From the NCBI GenBank assembly GCA_046545575.1, contig JBKGZM010000010.1:1-40943 (forward strand): 40,943 bases of DNA, read 5' to 3'. The notes beneath the pieces are model-generated. The model did no database searches. It was not told where the DNA came from and worked only from the letters and a program-made list of their open reading frames with translations. How positions within the stretch are numbered: the first letter of the stretch is position 1; every line of letters starts with the position of its first letter. The position numbers and the translations under genes are program-made. The DNA comes from JAGXOF01 sp046545575 (lineage in GTDB: Bacteria > Chloroflexota > Dehalococcoidia > SZUA-161 > SpSt-899). Shown here in pieces: positions 15,709 through 22,929 of this stretch.

Positions 15709-17049
15709 ATGGTCCACAGTATTAAATGGAAGATAGTTGTTCTCTGTGCCCTGATGGTTTTGGTCAGCACGATACTGGTGGCACTCTTCTCTGCAAATTC
15801 TATCACCACTGTCCTGATAATCGGGATCGCGACCCTGCTTGCAGTCGTGCTGGCGGTATTCGTTGCCAGAGGTATTACCGTTCCTATAAAGAATATCATT
15901 AAGGCATCCCGGAGTGTGGCCTCAGGAGACCTGGACGAGACGGTCTCTACGAACTCAGGAGATGAGACGGGTGAACTTGCCCTCACGTTTAACCGCATGG
16001 TTCAGAGCCTCAAGGAAAGAGATGGCAAACTCTCCGAAGAGCGGAGCAGACTGGCAACCGCGCTCTCTGGCATGGCAGATGGCGTGGTAATGACCGACGC
16101 TGCCGGGACCATTTTGCTGGCAAACCCGGCTGTGGAGAGGCTATTTGGATTTGAGGAGGCCAGGGCAAAGGGGCTCCCATTCATAGAGGGCATCCCCGAT
16201 TACGAGATAAGCGATCTTCTACAGTCGTGCATAAAAGAGGGAGTGCAGAAAGAAGAACAGATCGAGAGAAGGTCAGGGCAACTTTTCCTGAGGGTTGTTG
16301 CCACCCCGTTCCGTCACGACGGCGTAACCGGTGCCTTGCTTCTTTTCCAGGACCTTACGGAGGTGAGACGTTTGCAGGTGATGAAGCAGGAGTTTGTCGG
16401 CAATCTTTCGCATGAGTTGCAAACGCCACTTGCTTCCGTGAAGGCCATCGTGGAGACACTGGCCGACGGCGCTCTTGAGGATAAGAACGCGACTCAAAAA
16501 TTCCTGACGTCGATAGACAGCGAACTCGACAAGATGGTGCAGATGGTACGGGAGCTTTCTGAGCTATCAAGAATCGAGACAGGGCGTGACAGGCTTGACA
16601 TAGCATCCCTTAACCTGATACAGATAATCGATGAGGTGATGGGCCAGCTCAGTCCGCAGGCACAGAGAAAGGGGATAACCCTGGCAAGGGAGGATGCTCC
16701 TGCGGTGCCAGCAGTCCACGCTGACAAGGAACGTATCCAGCGGGCTCTGGCCAATCTTATTCATAACGCTGTCAAATTCACCCCACAGGATGGTCAGGTT
16801 ACCGTGTCGGTGGAAGCCCCTGAACACGGTGTCACGGTCTCGGTTGCCGACACGGGCATTGGCATTCCCAGGGAAGACATTTCGCATGTCTTCGACCGCT
16901 TCTTCAAGGCTGAGAAATCCCACTCCGGGGAGGGCACTGGTCTGGGGCTCGCCATTGCCAAACACATCGTCCAGGCCCACGGCGGCGAGATATGGGTGGA
17001 GAGTGAGGAGGGGAGGGGCTCTGTGTTCAGTTTCAGTTTGCCTGTTTGA
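15709..17049 (+). CDS. phoR: Phosphate regulon sensor histidine kinase PhoR
   Basis: 446 residues from the ATG at 15709, which follows GGAGGAG; an in-frame GTG at 15679 overlaps phoB. Two adjacent membrane segments (about 9-29 and 33-53) leave almost no external loop, so no extracytoplasmic sensor domain is present. Then come HAMP (about 54-106), PAS (about 115-215) and HisKA with H235 in SHELQTPLAS, where Gln replaces the usual Arg. The ATPase domain has the N-box HNAVKF, G1 DTGIGIP, F-box FDRFFKAE and G2 GTGLGLAI. It should phosphorylate PhoB under phosphate limitation, probably sensing transport state through PstSCAB-PhoU. Confidence 0.93.
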   Translation: MVHSIKWKIVVLCALMVLVSTILVALFSANSITTVLIIGIATLLAVVLAVFVARGITVPIKNIIKASRSVASGDLDETVSTNSGDETGELALTFNRMVQSLKERDGKLSEERSRLATALSGMADGVVMTDAAGTILLANPAVERLFGFEEARAKGLPFIEGIPDYEISDLLQSCIKEGVQKEEQIERRSGQLFLRVVATPFRHDGVTGALLLFQDLTEVRRLQVMKQEFVGNLSHELQTPLASVKAIVETLADGALEDKNATQKFLTSIDSELDKMVQMVRELSELSRIETGRDRLDIASLNLIQIIDEVMGQLSPQAQRKGITLAREDAPAVPAVHADKERIQRALANLIHNAVKFTPQDGQVTVSVEAPEHGVTVSVADTGIGIPREDISHVFDRFFKAEKSHSGEGTGLGLAIAKHIVQAHGGEIWVESEEGRGSVFSFSLPV

Positions 17050-17057
17050 TGGTCTCT

Positions 17058-17092
17058 AGCCGATTCAGCCGCCGCAGGCGGCTGAATCGGCT
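17058..17092. repeat. Perfect 16-bp-stem hairpin with GCA loop, after phoR
   Basis: AGCCGATTCAGCCGCC, loop GCA, then the exact reverse complement, 8 nt after the phoR stop. No full T-run follows. It probably ends or stabilises the phoBR transcript and insulates pstS. Its centre is the same as at 6342. Confidence 0.8.
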
Positions 17093-17106
17093 TTCCCCTC
17101 AAAGAT

Positions 17107-17160
17107 TTAACACTCCCTTAACAGTCCCTTAAATATGCGTTAACTATCGCCTGATAGGAT
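17107..17160 (+). promoter_or_regulatory. Pho box and promoter of pstS
   Basis: Four TTAACA-like repeats spaced exactly 11 bp: TTAACA (17107), TTAACA (17118), TTAAAT (17129) and TTAACT (17140). This is the Bacillus-type PhoP/PhoB binding pattern. A likely -10, TAGGAT, is at 17155-17160 and there is no -35, as expected for an activated promoter. Transcription would start near 17167. Confidence 0.88.
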
Positions 17161-17258
17161 GGGGTTGGAGAAAGGGGGTGAGAGCCACAGAGTAACCGAG
17201 ATTTTAAGAGATAGGAGTGTAAGGTAAAACTAAATAAACAGGAGGAGAAACTTAAAAG

Positions 17259-18131
17259 ATGACGAAAAGAAACAAGATGGTTTTGGTTGCGGTGAGCGTC
17301 CTGCTGGTATTGCTTCTTCCGTTGGTTGGGGCGTGTCAGGGTTCATCCCAGACAGGAGATCAAAATAACCAGGAACAAACAGAGCTTTCGGGCACCATTA
17401 CGGAGTCCGGATCAACCAGTGTGAAGCCCCTTGTCGAGGAGATGGCTGCTGCGTTCATGCAGAAGCACCCGAAGGTGCAAATAGAGATCGGTGGCGGTGG
17501 TTCGGGCAAAGGCGTAAGCGACTGCGCGGCCGACATATCCGATATAGGGGCAGCTTCCCGGCCGGTCAAGCTAAGCGAGCAGGATATGATACCGTATCCC
17601 ATTGCAAGGGATGCCGTTGCTATTGTGGTTAACGAGGCCAATCCGATTGACGAACTGACCATGAAGCAAGTGGCCCAGATATATGTTGGTGAGATCTCCA
17701 ACTGGGCGGACCTCGGTTGGGCCGAGGGTGGTGAGATTAGCGTTTACTGTCGTGAGAAGGGTTCAGGGACCCTGGATTGTTTCGTTAGCAACCTGATCAA
17801 AGCTGTGGGCTATGAGGAAGACCAGATCATAGATGAGGCTGAGCGTGTTGATTCCAATGCGGGCATGCAAGCTGGAGCCCAGGGCGATGAATCAGGCATT
17901 GGCTTTGTCTCTCTCGGTTATGTGCAGGGCCTCCAAGTAATTAAACTGGATGGCATTGAAGCAACAATGGAGAACTGTGCATCCGGAGAATACCCCGTAC
18001 TGCGCAGACTGCGCCTTCTCACCAAAACGTGCCCCGATGAACCCATCAAGAGCTTCATCGATTTCTGCCGGAGCGATGAAGGACAACAGATAGCTGAAGA
18101 GTTGGGATACGTACCCTTGAATATAGACTGA
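17259..18131 (+). CDS. pstS: Phosphate ABC transporter substrate-binding lipoprotein
   Basis: 290 residues. Residues 1-25 are a lipoprotein signal peptide ending LVGAC, so C26 would be lipidated and the protein anchored outside the membrane. The mature part is a PstS-family fold: ESGSTSVKPLVEEMA, GGGGSGKGV and AASRPVKLSEQ mark the phosphate-binding P-loop-like turns, and YCREKGSGTLDCF is the other half of the pocket. It captures phosphate for PstCAB, whose genes lie about 4.8 kb downstream. GGAGGAG precedes the ATG by 11 nt. The Pho box directly upstream indicates induction by PhoB. It carries its own promoter, separate from pstCAB. Confidence 0.96.
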   Translation: MTKRNKMVLVAVSVLLVLLLPLVGACQGSSQTGDQNNQEQTELSGTITESGSTSVKPLVEEMAAAFMQKHPKVQIEIGGGGSGKGVSDCAADISDIGAASRPVKLSEQDMIPYPIARDAVAIVVNEANPIDELTMKQVAQIYVGEISNWADLGWAEGGEISVYCREKGSGTLDCFVSNLIKAVGYEEDQIIDEAERVDSNAGMQAGAQGDESGIGFVSLGYVQGLQVIKLDGIEATMENCASGEYPVLRRLRLLTKTCPDEPIKSFIDFCRSDEGQQIAEELGYVPLNID

Positions 18132-18141
18132 CCCACAGGGA

Positions 18142-18167
18142 GTAGGGGAGGCTAAAGCCTCCCCTAC
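18142..18167. repeat. GTAGGGGAGGCT palindrome after pstS
   Basis: GTAGGGGAGGCT, AA, AGCCTCCCCTAC: a 12-bp perfect stem 10 nt after the pstS stop. The same arms occur at 12427-12449. It may also reduce read-through from pstS into the exporter operon. Confidence 0.8.
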
Positions 18168-18177
18168 CCAACAACCG

Positions 18178-18256
18178 TCTTCGTTACCCTCGTATTCAAA
18201 GATGTCTTCAATATGGACATCGAAGAGTCTGGCCATACCTCCTGGCCCCCATATTG
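18178..18256 (-). pseudogene. Possible remnant of an XRE-type helix-turn-helix gene
   Basis: On the minus strand about 25 codons read MARLFDVHIEDIFEYEGNED, resembling the end of XRE regulators (ARLFGVSVEDIFEYEE). No helix-turn-helix core precedes it and the frame runs on into unrelated antisense sequence. This may be chance. Confidence 0.25.
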
Positions 18257-18282
18257 TCACAGCATCCAGGATAATATATACT
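18254..18282 (+). promoter_or_regulatory. Promoter of the ABC-2 exporter operon
   Basis: TTGTCA (18254-18259), a 17-nt spacer and TATACT (18277-18282), about 40 nt before the ATG at 18324. Confidence 0.7.
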
Positions 18283-18323
18283 TGTTTCAAATGGCCTAAT
18301 GTAATCAAACAGGAGACAAAATA

Positions 18324-19073
18324 ATGGCTGAGGCATTTCTAATAGCCGATGATCTCCACAAGACTTTCAACGAGCATAAGGCGGTAAATGCTGTCTCATT
18401 CACCATCCATAAGGGCGAGATATTCGGACTCCTCGGACCCAACGGGGCCGGCAAGACAACTACCATACGCATCCTTTCAACCGTGCTGGAGCCCGATGCG
18501 GGCGATGTCACTGTAGGTGGTTACTCCATCTTAGAAAATGCCGAGGCCGTTCGTGGCTTGATCGGAACTTGCCCTCAGGAACTGGCCATGTACACCGATT
18601 TCTCTGCCCTTGATAACCTGGTTTTCTTCGGGCGTATGGTCGGGCTGAACGGTAAGGAGGCCCGTGCCCAGGCAATGAAGTATCTGGAATTGATGGGCCT
18701 GGCAGAGAGGGCCAAGGGGAAGGTGAACAAGTTCTCCGGCGGCATGAAGCGGCGGGTCAATCTGGCTATTGCCTTGATGGGACATCCGGAACTTCTTTTC
18801 CTGGATGAGCCGACTGTGGGCATAGATCCGCAGTCGCGAAATAATATCTATGAAGCCATTCAGGGATTGCGTGCCAATGGCATGACTATACTGTATACCA
18901 CTCACTACATGGAGGAGGCCGACCGCCTCTGTGACCGTGTCGCCATTATGGACGGTGGACAGATAATCGCCATGGATACCCCGTACAAGCTCAAGAGCAA
19001 GATCGGGACGCCGGAGCAGGTAACTTTGGAGGATGTCTTCTTGAACCTGACCGGCAGAACACTGCGGGATTAG
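18324..19073 (+). CDS. ABC-2 type exporter ATP-binding protein
   Basis: 249 residues: a complete ABC ATPase of the ABC-2/DrrA-like class with a very short C-terminal tail. Walker A is GPNGAGKTTT, the Q-loop is in CPQELAMYTD, the signature is FSGGMKRRVN, Walker B is LLFLDEPTVGIDP and the H-loop is in YTTHYMEEAD. The final stretch VTLEDVFLNLTGRTLRD is typical of partners of ABC-2 permeases. It would energise the heterodimeric permease encoded next. AGGAGA stands before the ATG and a clean promoter lies upstream. The cargo is unknown: drugs, lipids and peptides are all possible for this class. Confidence 0.93.
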   Translation: MAEAFLIADDLHKTFNEHKAVNAVSFTIHKGEIFGLLGPNGAGKTTTIRILSTVLEPDAGDVTVGGYSILENAEAVRGLIGTCPQELAMYTDFSALDNLVFFGRMVGLNGKEARAQAMKYLELMGLAERAKGKVNKFSGGMKRRVNLAIALMGHPELLFLDEPTVGIDPQSRNNIYEAIQGLRANGMTILYTTHYMEEADRLCDRVAIMDGGQIIAMDTPYKLKSKIGTPEQVTLEDVFLNLTGRTLRD

Positions 19074-19084
19074 CAAGAAACACC

Positions 19085-20263
19085 ATGAGAGCACTCGTAA
19101 TCGCTATTCATGAAGTCCGTGCTTATCTAAAGGATAAGGGGGATCTGTCGTTCAGCCTGCTATTGCCGATTGCCATCTTCATCCTGATGTATGGTGCCTT
19201 CGGTGGGGAATCCATGTTCCATGGCACTGCCCACGTTGTAAACGAAGACCCCGGTGGCAAATACTCGACCATCTTACTTGAACGGTTGAATGAGCTTGAC
19301 AGCCTTGATGTCGAGGTGCTCCCGGCGGAGGAGGCAAATGCCAAGCTGGAGAGGTCGGACCTGCTGATGGTTTGCGAGATACCCGAGGACTTTTCCGAGA
19401 GGCTTGCTTCCGGTGAACCGGCAGAATTGACCTTCAGGCAACGGGGCAACGGTGGCCAGGAAGGGCAGATAGTGGCGAGCTTGATCGGTGGGGTGGTGGA
19501 GGAAATGAACGGGGAATTCCGGGTTCATAACCAGGTAAGCTCCGTCCTCTCGGATACGAATATCCCGGAGGAGCAAATCAGGATCAGGGTCCAGCAATTC
19601 CTTCAGCGCGAGCGCGAACATCCTATCGTTGAGGTTACGGAGGAAGCCGTCGGTGGGGGCACTGATCCTGTGAACCAGTTCCTCCCAGGCATTGTTACGA
19701 TGTTCGTTCTTTTCTCCCTTACCTTGAGTGCCAGGGCCATCGTAGAGGAGCGGACCCGGGGGACACTGGAGCGGCTTCTCACCACGCGTCTGCGCGCAGG
19801 CGAGCTTTTCTTTGGCAAGTTTCTGGCCTATGTCTCGCGAGGATTTATCCAGACATTTATCCTGTTCATCCTGGCTTATATAGTATTTCAGGTCTTCACA
19901 CCGCTCTCGTTTTTCGAGTCGCTGTTTGTGATCGTCTTTTTCGCAGCCGCCGCAAGTGGACTCGGATTGCTCATCGCTTCGGTTGCACGTAGTGAAGATA
20001 GTGCTACATGGATTGCCGTTTTCTTCACTATGACTATGGTCATGATCAGCGGAACATTCTTTGCGATATCCGAGGGTTCAATACTGGCTAGTGTCAGCAA
20101 GATTTCCATTAATACTTATGCCAACGAGGCCGTGAAAACCATAATGGTGCAGGGAGGGTCTCTGGCTGATGTGGGACTGGAGTTGGGTATGCTGGCCGGG
20201 GTGGCCGTAGTATCGCTCTCGCTGGCCCGGATCCTATTCAAGGTTGCGCCCGGAGGTAGGTAG
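19085..20263 (+). CDS. ABC-2 type permease subunit 1
   Basis: 392 residues. One N-terminal membrane helix (about 20-40, SFSLLLPIAIFILMYGAF) is followed by a large extracytoplasmic domain (about 45-195). Five more helices then follow, with the cytoplasmic coupling motif VEERTRGTLERLLTTRL at about 220-237. This is the YhgE/DrrB/CcmB-like ABC-2 layout. It starts 11 nt after the ATPase gene without a clear ribosome site, so coupling is likely. It should pair with the next gene product as the two halves of an exporter. The substrate is not deducible. Confidence 0.9.
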   Translation: MRALVIAIHEVRAYLKDKGDLSFSLLLPIAIFILMYGAFGGESMFHGTAHVVNEDPGGKYSTILLERLNELDSLDVEVLPAEEANAKLERSDLLMVCEIPEDFSERLASGEPAELTFRQRGNGGQEGQIVASLIGGVVEEMNGEFRVHNQVSSVLSDTNIPEEQIRIRVQQFLQREREHPIVEVTEEAVGGGTDPVNQFLPGIVTMFVLFSLTLSARAIVEERTRGTLERLLTTRLRAGELFFGKFLAYVSRGFIQTFILFILAYIVFQVFTPLSFFESLFVIVFFAAAASGLGLLIASVARSEDSATWIAVFFTMTMVMISGTFFAISEGSILASVSKISINTYANEAVKTIMVQGGSLADVGLELGMLAGVAVVSLSLARILFKVAPGGR

Positions 20264-20266
20264 AGA

Positions 20267-21511
20267 GTGAGACAACTGAAGCATATATGGTTCATTGCCC
20301 TGAAGGACCTGAGGCTCTTTGCCACTGACCGTGCGGCATTGTTCTTTGCTATACTTTTCCCATTTTTCTTCGTGGTTCTGTTCAATTTCCTTCTCGCAGG
20401 AAGTATCACCCAGGATGAAAGGCTGGAGCTCTATCTGGTCACTCAGGAGTCAGAGGGAGGGATAAGTCATCAGATAATCGACGGTATGGTCACGGAGGAG
20501 GGAGGCGAACTCAAACCCGGTGAACCAAAGATAACCCAGGTTGAGGATTATGACAAGGCTCGAAAGGCGGTTGAGGATGAGAAACTGCCCGGTTTCCTTG
20601 TTTTCCCAGAGGACTTCACCGAAGGGGTGCAGATGGGATATGGAACGGAGCTGGAGGTTGTGGTAAACCCGGAGGAAACCTACACAGCGGCAGCTCTTCG
20701 CGGTGTTGCCAGCAGTATTGCTTCCCGTGTTGGGGCACAGCAGGTGGCTGCCAACGCAGCCATAGGGCTGCTGGTGGAGGAGGGAATTTCCACATCTGGT
20801 GAGGTGCCTGACATCGGTCAAACCGTGGCGCAACTATTTACCGGTGAGGCAAGCACGGTTGGTAAGCCTCCGATAAGCATGAAAACGATGAAAGTGGGAG
20901 AGGTCAAGGAGGAGAATCCTGCCAATTTCGTTATCCCCGGCTACCTTGTAATGTTCGTCTTCTTCACTGCGGCGCTTTCCGCTGAGAGCATCGTCCGGGA
21001 GCGGCGGAGAAATACCCTGGAGCGGCTACTGGCCTGTTCGGTGCAGAGGGAGTCCATCATCGGCGGTATATTTGCCGGCACCGCCGCCAAAGGGTTAGTC
21101 CAGATACTCATATTCTGGGGGGCTGGGATACTCATCTTTAACATAGATATGGGGCTCTCCCCGGCAGGGGTCATTCTCCTCTCTATCCTGATGGTGATTA
21201 TGTCATCCGCGTTTGGGGTTATGCTGGCAACTCTTACTACCACTGAGCGTAGTGCTTCCGGTATAGGGGTCCTCACCGCGCTCGTGCTGGCCCCTCTTGG
21301 TGGTTGCTGGTGGCCGTCTTTCCTCTACCCTGAGTGGCTCCAGACTATTGCCAAAGTGACTCCGCATGCCTGGGCGACCAGCGGTTTCAACAAACTGATG
21401 GTCTTCGGGGCCGAGTTCAGTTCCGCGGTACCGGAGATGATAGCGCTCGTAGTATTTGCCATACTTTTTGGTGTCATAGCCGTATGGCGCTTTCGCACCA
21501 GTGCTGTCTAG
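20267..21511 (+). CDS. ABC-2 type permease subunit 2
   Basis: 414 residues, starting at GTG 3 nt after the stop of subunit 1, with GGAGG just before that stop. It has the same layout: a first helix (about 23-45), an external domain (about 50-215) that differs from subunit 1, then about five helices, with the coupling motif IVRERRRNTLERLLACS. The end WATSGFNKLMVFG is common in this family. Together the three genes form a complete exporter lying between pstS and pstCAB. No Pho box is seen for this operon, so membership of the phosphate regulon is unproven. Confidence 0.9.
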   Translation: MRQLKHIWFIALKDLRLFATDRAALFFAILFPFFFVVLFNFLLAGSITQDERLELYLVTQESEGGISHQIIDGMVTEEGGELKPGEPKITQVEDYDKARKAVEDEKLPGFLVFPEDFTEGVQMGYGTELEVVVNPEETYTAAALRGVASSIASRVGAQQVAANAAIGLLVEEGISTSGEVPDIGQTVAQLFTGEASTVGKPPISMKTMKVGEVKEENPANFVIPGYLVMFVFFTAALSAESIVRERRRNTLERLLACSVQRESIIGGIFAGTAAKGLVQILIFWGAGILIFNIDMGLSPAGVILLSILMVIMSSAFGVMLATLTTTERSASGIGVLTALVLAPLGGCWWPSFLYPEWLQTIAKVTPHAWATSGFNKLMVFGAEFSSAVPEMIALVVFAILFGVIAVWRFRTSAV

Positions 21512-21529
21512 TGCTTGCTCTCTTACAGG

Positions 21530-21784
21530 TCAAGTGTTTTGCAGCATTTCTCTAAGTTGAGGGACTGCTTCTATTAATTCGTCCAGAGAGGTCTCCTCTC
21601 CTGATATGTCAAAGGCCTTCGTTCCTGATGACGAAACCACCACTAAAGCTGTTGGCCGCTTGAGTCCTGAGGCAGAGATGCCTTTACCCGCTCCATGGCA
21701 CCCGATCGATGTTTTTATCACCGGGATGACAGTTACGTCACCAGCGGTGATAGGAGGCCCCGCGTTTATTTCTTCCTTTTCCAT
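21530..21784 (-). CDS. Short GerW/YtfJ-like protein
   Basis: 84 residues from the ATG at 21784, which overlaps the end of the DUF2953 gene by 19 bp. It reads EINAGPPITAGDVTVIPV, then KTSIGCHGAGKGISASG, then PTALVVVSSSGTKAFDI. This has the same order of elements as GerW (YtfJ): a start with a V-G-x-P-x-T-x-G-like turn, an IPV strand, a glycine patch and a VVVS strand, but the glycine-rich loop is shorter. It appears to be a diverged second copy. Function is unknown. It is the last gene of a three-gene minus-strand operon and ends 18 nt from the convergent exporter gene. Confidence 0.6.
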   Translation of the reverse strand: MEKEEINAGPPITAGDVTVIPVIKTSIGCHGAGKGISASGLKRPTALVVVSSSGTKAFDISGEETSLDELIEAVPQLREMLQNT

Positions 21785-22371
21785 TTGGCCCGAACCATCT
21801 TTATAACCACTCTGGCTGTGGTTAGTGAGAAGATAAATCTTAATGAAGGCAACACAAAGTGAATGGGGCACAGTCTTACTCTCCCGTAGCTATAGCCCTC
21901 GATAAGAAAGTCATTCTCGAAGGCTGGTTGCAGGTTTATAGAGGCGGAGGAAGGTCTCAGGAACAGCAAAGTGGGGTTTATTACAGCAAAGAGCAATCCT
22001 GTATCCGCGGGGTCTCCAAGGCCGATCCTGAAATCCATAGAAAGGTTTCTGATTTCAATACGATGAATCAAGTCTTTGATCAGGCCCTGGACATGCCCTG
22101 GAAATCCCCTCGTTCGCAGGATATCCATACCCATCCTGACATTGTGTGCCTTCCCTTTGAGCCTTGGTCCTCTCTGAGCTTCCTCCCTTTTACCTTTGCC
22201 CTTCTTCTCGTGATCCGTTATCTCCCTGCCAACCAGTCCAAAGAGCCATTCGATTCTTACACTGAACTTTGGCTTCCCGTAAACATCCACGCGAAAGGTG
22301 GAGTCAACAGGCACACAAAGGATAAGGCCTATGAGAGCAACCAGGCTTGCCGGAACAATGATATACCACAA
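21766..22371 (-). CDS. DUF2953 family protein
   Basis: 201 residues from a TTG at 22371, with AAGGG about 9 nt upstream overlapping the end of the GerW gene. There is one N-terminal membrane helix (about 2-22, IIVPASLVALIGLILCVPV). A soluble part follows with VDVYGKPKFSVRIEWLFGLV, a lysine-rich linker, and a second half containing GLGDPADTGLLFAV and LQPAFEND. These are features of DUF2953, which in Bacillus is YtfI, encoded beside ytfJ. The function of the family is not established. Linkage to GerW here repeats the Firmicute neighbourhood. Confidence 0.8.
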   Translation of the reverse strand: MWYIIVPASLVALIGLILCVPVDSTFRVDVYGKPKFSVRIEWLFGLVGREITDHEKKGKGKREEAQRGPRLKGKAHNVRMGMDILRTRGFPGHVQGLIKDLIHRIEIRNLSMDFRIGLGDPADTGLLFAVINPTLLFLRPSSASINLQPAFENDFLIEGYSYGRVRLCPIHFVLPSLRFIFSLTTARVVIKMVRAKWKRKK

Positions 22372-22376
22372 CTATC

Positions 22377-22760
22377 TTACCCTTCTTGCTCCTTCTTCTT
22401 ATCCCGCCATCTTTCGGTGAACCGTTCTAGGGCCGATGGTACGGACTCTCCCACTCTCTCCAGAGCTGTGGCCATGCTTCCCATTATGGGCTCTACCCTT
22501 GTTCCTTCCTTATCGACGATAACGACTGCTATTGGCTTTACCCCTGCACCACCACCTGTGCCATGCCCGGAACCCTCGCCTTTCTGCTTACCCATACCCG
22601 TTCCTGATCCGCCCCCAGCACCAAAGGCAAAGCCGATGCTTATAAGCGGAATCAAGGTGCTCTCCCCGATAGTCATCGGCTCACCGACCACAGTTTTGGT
22701 GCTGATCATCTTCTCTATCTCGCCTAGAGTTGTCTTGACCAAGCCCTGTACATCTTCCAT
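22377..22760 (-). CDS. GerW family (YtfJ) protein
   Basis: 127 residues from the ATG at 22760, chosen because AAAGGAGGT precedes it; a longer frame to 22865 begins in promoter sequence. Motifs typical of GerW: EKMISTKTVVGEPMTIGESTLIPL, ISIGFAFGAGGG, a glycine/lysine-rich loop (about 65-85), and KPIAVVIVDKEG. In Bacillus this family is a sporulation protein needed for germination, but it is also found in many bacteria that do not form spores. No sporulation gene is seen in the window. It is the first gene of the operon with DUF2953 and the short paralogue. Confidence 0.88.
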   Translation of the reverse strand: MEDVQGLVKTTLGEIEKMISTKTVVGEPMTIGESTLIPLISIGFAFGAGGGSGTGMGKQKGEGSGHGTGGGAGVKPIAVVIVDKEGTRVEPIMGSMATALERVGESVPSALERFTERWRDKKKEQEG

Positions 22761-22815
22761 ATTGGTTACCTCCTTTAAAGGGTTATTGTCGTTGGAAAAT
22801 CTTGGTGGTAAGGAA

Positions 22816-22844
22816 ATAGTAGCACCACTGAATAAAATGGTCAA
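22816..22844 (-). promoter_or_regulatory. Promoter of the GerW operon
   Basis: On the minus strand TTGACC (22844-22839), a 17-nt spacer and TACTAT (22821-22816), about 50 nt before the GerW ATG. Confidence 0.7.
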
Positions 22845-22849
22845 GAGGG

Positions 22850-22878
22850 TTGTTCGACAGGACAAAATCTAGGATAAT
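22850..22878 (+). promoter_or_regulatory. Possible promoter of pstCAB-phoU
   Basis: TTGTTC (22850-22855), a 17-nt spacer and GATAAT (22873-22878). No TTAACA repeats are seen here, unlike pstS. The assignment is weak because the -35 matches in only three places. Confidence 0.4.
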
Positions 22879-22929
22879 TGGGTTTGGAGGATAAAAATAA
22901 GCATCGTAGGGATTCCCTCGAAGGCTAGG

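Noticed and set aside
17107..17145. Regularly spaced direct repeats as a CRISPR-like array
   Set aside because: The repeats are 6 bp with 11-bp period before pstS, which is the Pho box pattern; no CRISPR array is present.
21859..22872. Plus-strand open frame of 337 codons opposite the GerW/DUF2953 genes
   Set aside because: The minus strand carries recognisable families with good ribosome sites and a promoter; the plus frame is low-complexity and unrecognisable.
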